From: Haliscomenobacter hydrossis DSM 1100
GTDB taxonomy: Bacteria > Bacteroidota > Bacteroidia > Chitinophagales > Saprospiraceae
Length of the DNA stretch: 64,000 nt
Reading direction: 5' to 3'
Assembly (NCBI RefSeq): GCF_000212735.1
Contig: NC_015510.1
Coordinates: forward strand, 3,374,315-3,438,314
The notes under the pieces were generated by a model. That model did not search any database. It worked only from the letters and a program-made list of their open reading frames with translations, and was not told the origin of the DNA. Position 1 is the first letter of the stretch; each line of letters begins with the position of its first letter. Positions 60,894 through 64,000 of the stretch are shown here, piece after piece. A program made the translations under genes and the position numbers.

Positions 60894-61847
60894 ATGAAAA
60901 AGGTCTTGCGCGTGCTGGGATTCCTGATTCTGGCCATTGTACTGTTGATTGCTGCGGGCGCAGCGTTTATACACTTCCGGGGAGTGCCTAGCTACGAGCC
61001 CCGCGAAGTTCAGGTCAATATTCCTACTGATTCTACAAGTTTGGCAAGGGGTGAACACCTGGCTACGCTGATTTGTGCAGATTGCCATCGAGGGGAAGGC
61101 AATAAATTATCCGGCAAGCAGATGGTAGACGTTCCAGATTTTTTCGGATATGTCCATTCTGGAAACATCACCAGGGATAAAAAATATGGCGCTGGCCGTT
61201 ATACAGACGGTGAATTGATTCATTTCCTGCGTACCGGGATCAAACGAGATGGTGGATATTCCTACGTGATGACCGGCTTCCCACATTTATCGGATGAAGA
61301 CCTTTTTAGTATTGTGGCCTACCTGCGTTCTGACGCGCCACAACTGGATCCGGTTTCCAAGCCTAGCCCACCTTGTCGTCCCACTTTTTTTACCAAATTT
61401 TTGGCCAACGTAGTGTTCAAACCTTTCCCTTATCCAGAGAAAACCATCCTTGCACCTCCGATTACGGATAAGGTGGCTTATGGTCGCTATCTGGTAAATG
61501 GTGGAGTAGATTGTTATGCCTGTCATTCGGCCAGTTTCACTACCAATAACCCATTGGAACCTGAAAAATCCGCAGGCTATCTGGCGGGTGGCAATATTTT
61601 GATCGACCCTACCGATTTGCGTGAAATCACCTCCGCTAACCTTACGCCACATCCAGTACATGGCATTGGGAAATGGACCGAAGCGGAGTTTGCGGAAGCG
61701 GTACGTTATGGAAAACGTCGGGGCGGTGGTTCATTGAGTGCAGCAATGCCCAAGTTTACAGTGATGACCGATGAAGAAATCAGTGCAATTTATGCGTTTT
61801 TGAAAACGGTGCCCGCTACGGATCACGCGGTCGATAGGGTTAAATAA
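60894..61847 (+). CDS. membrane-anchored diheme cytochrome c
   Basis: A 317-residue protein with one N-terminal hydrophobic anchor (VLGFLILAIVLLIAAGAAFI) and two c-type heme sites: CADCH (residues 61-65) and CYACH (about 206-210). Each lies in a cytochrome-c-like domain, with methionines in GYSYVMTGFPHLSDED and AMPKFTVMTDEE as probable axial ligands. It resembles the diheme cytochromes associated with alcohol or sugar dehydrogenases. It should carry electrons in the periplasm; the partner dehydrogenase is not in this window. It ends just before a hairpin. Confidence 0.9.
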   Translation: MKKVLRVLGFLILAIVLLIAAGAAFIHFRGVPSYEPREVQVNIPTDSTSLARGEHLATLICADCHRGEGNKLSGKQMVDVPDFFGYVHSGNITRDKKYGAGRYTDGELIHFLRTGIKRDGGYSYVMTGFPHLSDEDLFSIVAYLRSDAPQLDPVSKPSPPCRPTFFTKFLANVVFKPFPYPEKTILAPPITDKVAYGRYLVNGGVDCYACHSASFTTNNPLEPEKSAGYLAGGNILIDPTDLREITSANLTPHPVHGIGKWTEAEFAEAVRYGKRRGGGSLSAAMPKFTVMTDEEISAIYAFLKTVPATDHAVDRVK

Positions 61848-61861
61848 AGCTTTAGTTTTAG

Positions 61862-61894
61862 TGCATTATACCTCACTCCCTGAGGTATAATGCA
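61862..61894. terminator. hairpin between cytochrome and helicase genes
   Basis: TGCATTATACCTCA (61862-61875) and its perfect complement (61881-61894) with a five-base loop. It lies between convergent genes; no T run follows directly. Confidence 0.65.
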
Positions 61895-61980
61895 TTAGGG
61901 CGCGATGAAAAAACAAGTGTTCATTTTGCCCCACTACTAAGTCAGATTTCTTGTTTCCACCTTAAAAAGCTAAAGAGCAT

Positions 61981-64000
61981 TCACCCCCTATCATCCAATT
62001 CCCCCACCACAACCCTTTCAATCCGATCCACGCCCCCTTCCCGTTTCACGAAATTGCACCATGCACAATTCGCCTTCCCACAACCCTCGTAAAACTCATG
62101 CTTGCGGATTTTTGCATACGCCTCCCGGATCATTTGCCGCATAAAAGCCGTGTCTTCGGGCGTAAAACTCAGGCGCACTTCCGGGAATTGCCCATCCGGG
62201 GTAGGATCCAGATAGGCGATTTCACCAAACGTTACGCGGCGTGAAGAACGGTCAAAATGCTCGTACAGCAATTTGTAAAACAACAATTGCCGCCAATACG
62301 TGCCGCCGTATGGATTGGTGTCGGTGGGGCGACGCAATTTCGTCCCGTCGTGGCTCCCGGTTTTGTAGTCGATGATGCCTACGCGGAGCTGGTCGTAAAA
62401 TTCAATCTTGTCGATGGTACCCGTCAGGGGTACGCCATCCACTTCGATTTGCCGAATGGTGTATTCCACCCGTACCCGCTTGTGCCAACGGCCATAGTAA
62501 TATTGGTAATAACGCCCCAGTTGGCGTTTGCCCAATTCCAGGCGGCGTTCAAAAGAAGGCAGAGAAAGTTGTTGCCGCTGGCGGTTCAGCTCTTGCTCAA
62601 AAAAGTACAGCAATTCTTTTTCCGAAGGAAACAAACGCTGAGGCGACAGCAACATGCGGTCGAACAACCGTTGTAGTGCATTGTGTACCGCAGTGCCATA
62701 AGCCGTAGCCTCGTTGTGCAGGCCGGGCACTTTCAGGATGTATTCGTAATAAAAAGCCAGGGGGCAATTGAGGAAAGTATTCAGCGCCGAAATGCTCATC
62801 CGGAAATTGCGCAGAATGGCCTCGATCATGCTCCGATCCTGGGGCGCAACGCTGGGTTTTTGTTGCTCTTGCAGGCGCAGCAATTGGGTACTGAGCACCA
62901 GCGGGGCGGGCAGCACCTTTTGTTCAAGGGCCAGGGTTTGGGTGCTCAATAGCTCATCAATATATAGGGCGCGTTGCAGTTCTTTTTCCGAATCATCTTG
63001 CCGGGCATAAGACAAGTGTAAAAAAGTCTTCGCTCGGGTGAGCGCTACATAAAACAAACGGCGCCGCGCTTCGGTAGCGTCTTCTTCACCCGAATAAGTG
63101 AGGGTTTCGGGCAACGTGAACCGATAGCTGTTGCGCCCCGAAGCAGGCTCCCAATAATCCTTGACACAGTCCAGCATAAACACCGCCGTAAACTCCAGGC
63201 CTTTGGCGGCATGCGCTGTAAGCAAATGTACGCCCACCTGGTCATCACTCAGGCGACTGAGGGCCAGCGGCAGGCGGTTGGCCTCCATGCGGTGCAGGTT
63301 GTGCAGGAGTTCAGCCAGGGAATAATGCGGTCGCCGCTGGCACTCTTCACGCACGTACTGAAAAAAAGTATGCAGCACCTGGATTTGCCAGGCGTGGTTG
63401 GGCTGTTCCAGGATGTATTGCAAAAAGCCCGAGCGGTTCAACAGCTTTTCCAGCAGGGTAGGCAGGGGTTCGTTGAGGCAATCGGCAATCAGCTCCTCCA
63501 GCAAGATGGCAAAATTGGTCAGTACTGCGGGTTTTTCCAGGTTCAGTTCACCCAAGGCAGCGTGGTCCAAAAGCAATTCCCGCCAGGGCGGACGCACATC
63601 CGCAGGAAAACGCGCCAGATGAGTGCTCAATCGCGCCAGGTCAAGCGGAGAAATGCCCAGAAAATGGGCGTGCAATATTTGAAACAAACGCAACTCGCCG
63701 GAATGTGGCTGCAAGGTTTCGTGGTGCAAGTAATCCAACAAGCTGCGCAAGCGCTGGATGAGCGGCAACTCCAGGATGTTTACATCGCGACGGGTTTGGT
63801 AGGGAATGCCTTTTTTTTCTAAAAGTCCGAGTAGGTTGCGCACCTGGCGGTGTTGGGCGTAAATGATGGCGATCTCTTGTAGTGGAATGCCCTTTTGTTG
63901 TAGCGCCTCAATTTGCTGCACAATATCCGTCTCTTCACTGATGCGGTTGGGGTACTCGCTAATCAGGGGTGTAGCTTTACCTTTAACTGCTGCGGCCACC
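61981..64000 (-). CDS. UvrD/RecB-like helicase C-terminal part with PD-(D/E)XK nuclease, 5' end beyond window
   Basis: The frame continues past the right edge, so only the C-terminal 673 or so residues are visible; the Walker motifs must lie outside. Helicase motifs V and VI are present: VHLLTAHAAKGLEFTAVF and RRLFYVALTRAKTFLHLSYA. They are followed by a RecB-type nuclease: YGTAVHNAL, GTIDKIE and GIIDYKTGS (PD-DXK core with Asp and Lys), QLLFYKLLYE. Four cysteines, one in NCPLAFYY and three in CGKANCAWC, match the AddB-type 4Fe-4S cluster. It is probably an ATP-dependent DNA helicase-nuclease for recombination repair. A single polypeptide fusing both halves is common in Bacteroidota. Confidence 0.9.
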   Translation of the reverse strand, partial: VAAAVKGKATPLISEYPNRISEETDIVQQIEALQQKGIPLQEIAIIYAQHRQVRNLLGLLEKKGIPYQTRRDVNILELPLIQRLRSLLDYLHHETLQPHSGELRLFQILHAHFLGISPLDLARLSTHLARFPADVRPPWRELLLDHAALGELNLEKPAVLTNFAILLEELIADCLNEPLPTLLEKLLNRSGFLQYILEQPNHAWQIQVLHTFFQYVREECQRRPHYSLAELLHNLHRMEANRLPLALSRLSDDQVGVHLLTAHAAKGLEFTAVFMLDCVKDYWEPASGRNSYRFTLPETLTYSGEEDATEARRRLFYVALTRAKTFLHLSYARQDDSEKELQRALYIDELLSTQTLALEQKVLPAPLVLSTQLLRLQEQQKPSVAPQDRSMIEAILRNFRMSISALNTFLNCPLAFYYEYILKVPGLHNEATAYGTAVHNALQRLFDRMLLSPQRLFPSEKELLYFFEQELNRQRQQLSLPSFERRLELGKRQLGRYYQYYYGRWHKRVRVEYTIRQIEVDGVPLTGTIDKIEFYDQLRVGIIDYKTGSHDGTKLRRPTDTNPYGGTYWRQLLFYKLLYEHFDRSSRRVTFGEIAYLDPTPDGQFPEVRLSFTPEDTAFMRQMIREAYAKIRKHEFYEGCGKANCAWCNFVKREGGVDRIERVVVGELDDRG

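Overview
The window looks like chromosome from a gliding or filamentous member of the Bacteroidota, most likely the Saprospiria (Haliscomenobacter/Lewinella relatives). The evidence is a giant secreted protein with the CHU-type gliding-motility C-terminal domain, two further proteins with type IX secretion sorting tails (39257-41077, 55940-57973), promoters of the TTTG / TAnnTTTG type, weak ribosome binding sites, and Bacteroidota-style PurF, M14 peptidase and GH3C-beta-lactamase proteins. Taxonomy is inferred from these gene families; no rRNA or tRNA gene was seen.

Layout. 1-9.7 kb: the end of an OmpA-like protein and a 2,947-residue surface protein with an exact 474-bp tandem repeat array. 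9.8-14.5 kb: NIPSNAP protein, secreted M14 carboxypeptidase, metF. 14.6-19.9 kb: a strikingly AT-rich four-gene operon with its own promoter, encoding a protein with two GHKL ATPase modules (Hsp90/MORC-like at the N terminus, histidine-kinase-like at the C terminus), a receiver-only protein, an HNH nuclease and an N6-adenine DNA methyltransferase. This is the best candidate for an undescribed, probably defensive, system. 20-26.7 kb: anmK and an oxidative pentose phosphate cluster (lipoprotein lactonase, gnd, rpiB, divergent zwf) with two GNAT acetyltransferases. 27.5-31.5 kb: alkC-like DNA glycosylase, a class II aldolase plus mtnA (5-thioribose salvage) and a LacI regulator with a perfect 12-bp operator-like palindrome. 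31.6-31.9 kb: a probable free-standing structured RNA with promoter and terminator.

32-41 kb: cell-wall and housekeeping enzymes (GH3C-beta-lactamase, PBP4-type peptidase, PurF, omega-amidase) and a secreted glycosidase-like protein. 41.1-42.3 kb: an IS4-family element with 20-bp ends and a frameshifted transposase. 42.35-45.9 kb: a second AT-rich block with an AraC regulator, outer-membrane-like protein, SDR, small membrane protein and TrxB-like flavoprotein. 46.3-49.1 kb: GH43 glycosidase and a nitrilase-family hydrolase. 50-55.8 kb: ECF sigma factor with a cupin anti-sigma factor, then a signalling group (receiver-Crp regulator, PAS histidine kinase, cysteine-less thioredoxin fold, CBS protein, thioredoxin-family protein). 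56-64 kb: a T9SS protein, an SDR, lpxH, a beta-propeller-like protein, a diheme cytochrome c, and the C-terminal part of a UvrD/PD-(D/E)XK helicase-nuclease that runs off the right edge.

A recurrent theme is long, well-conserved intergenic inverted repeats, each of a different sequence. At two convergent gene pairs (alkC/aldolase, CBS/thioredoxin) the stop codons of both genes are formed by the outer bases of the palindrome, and a third gene (the 37579 membrane protein) ends the same way.
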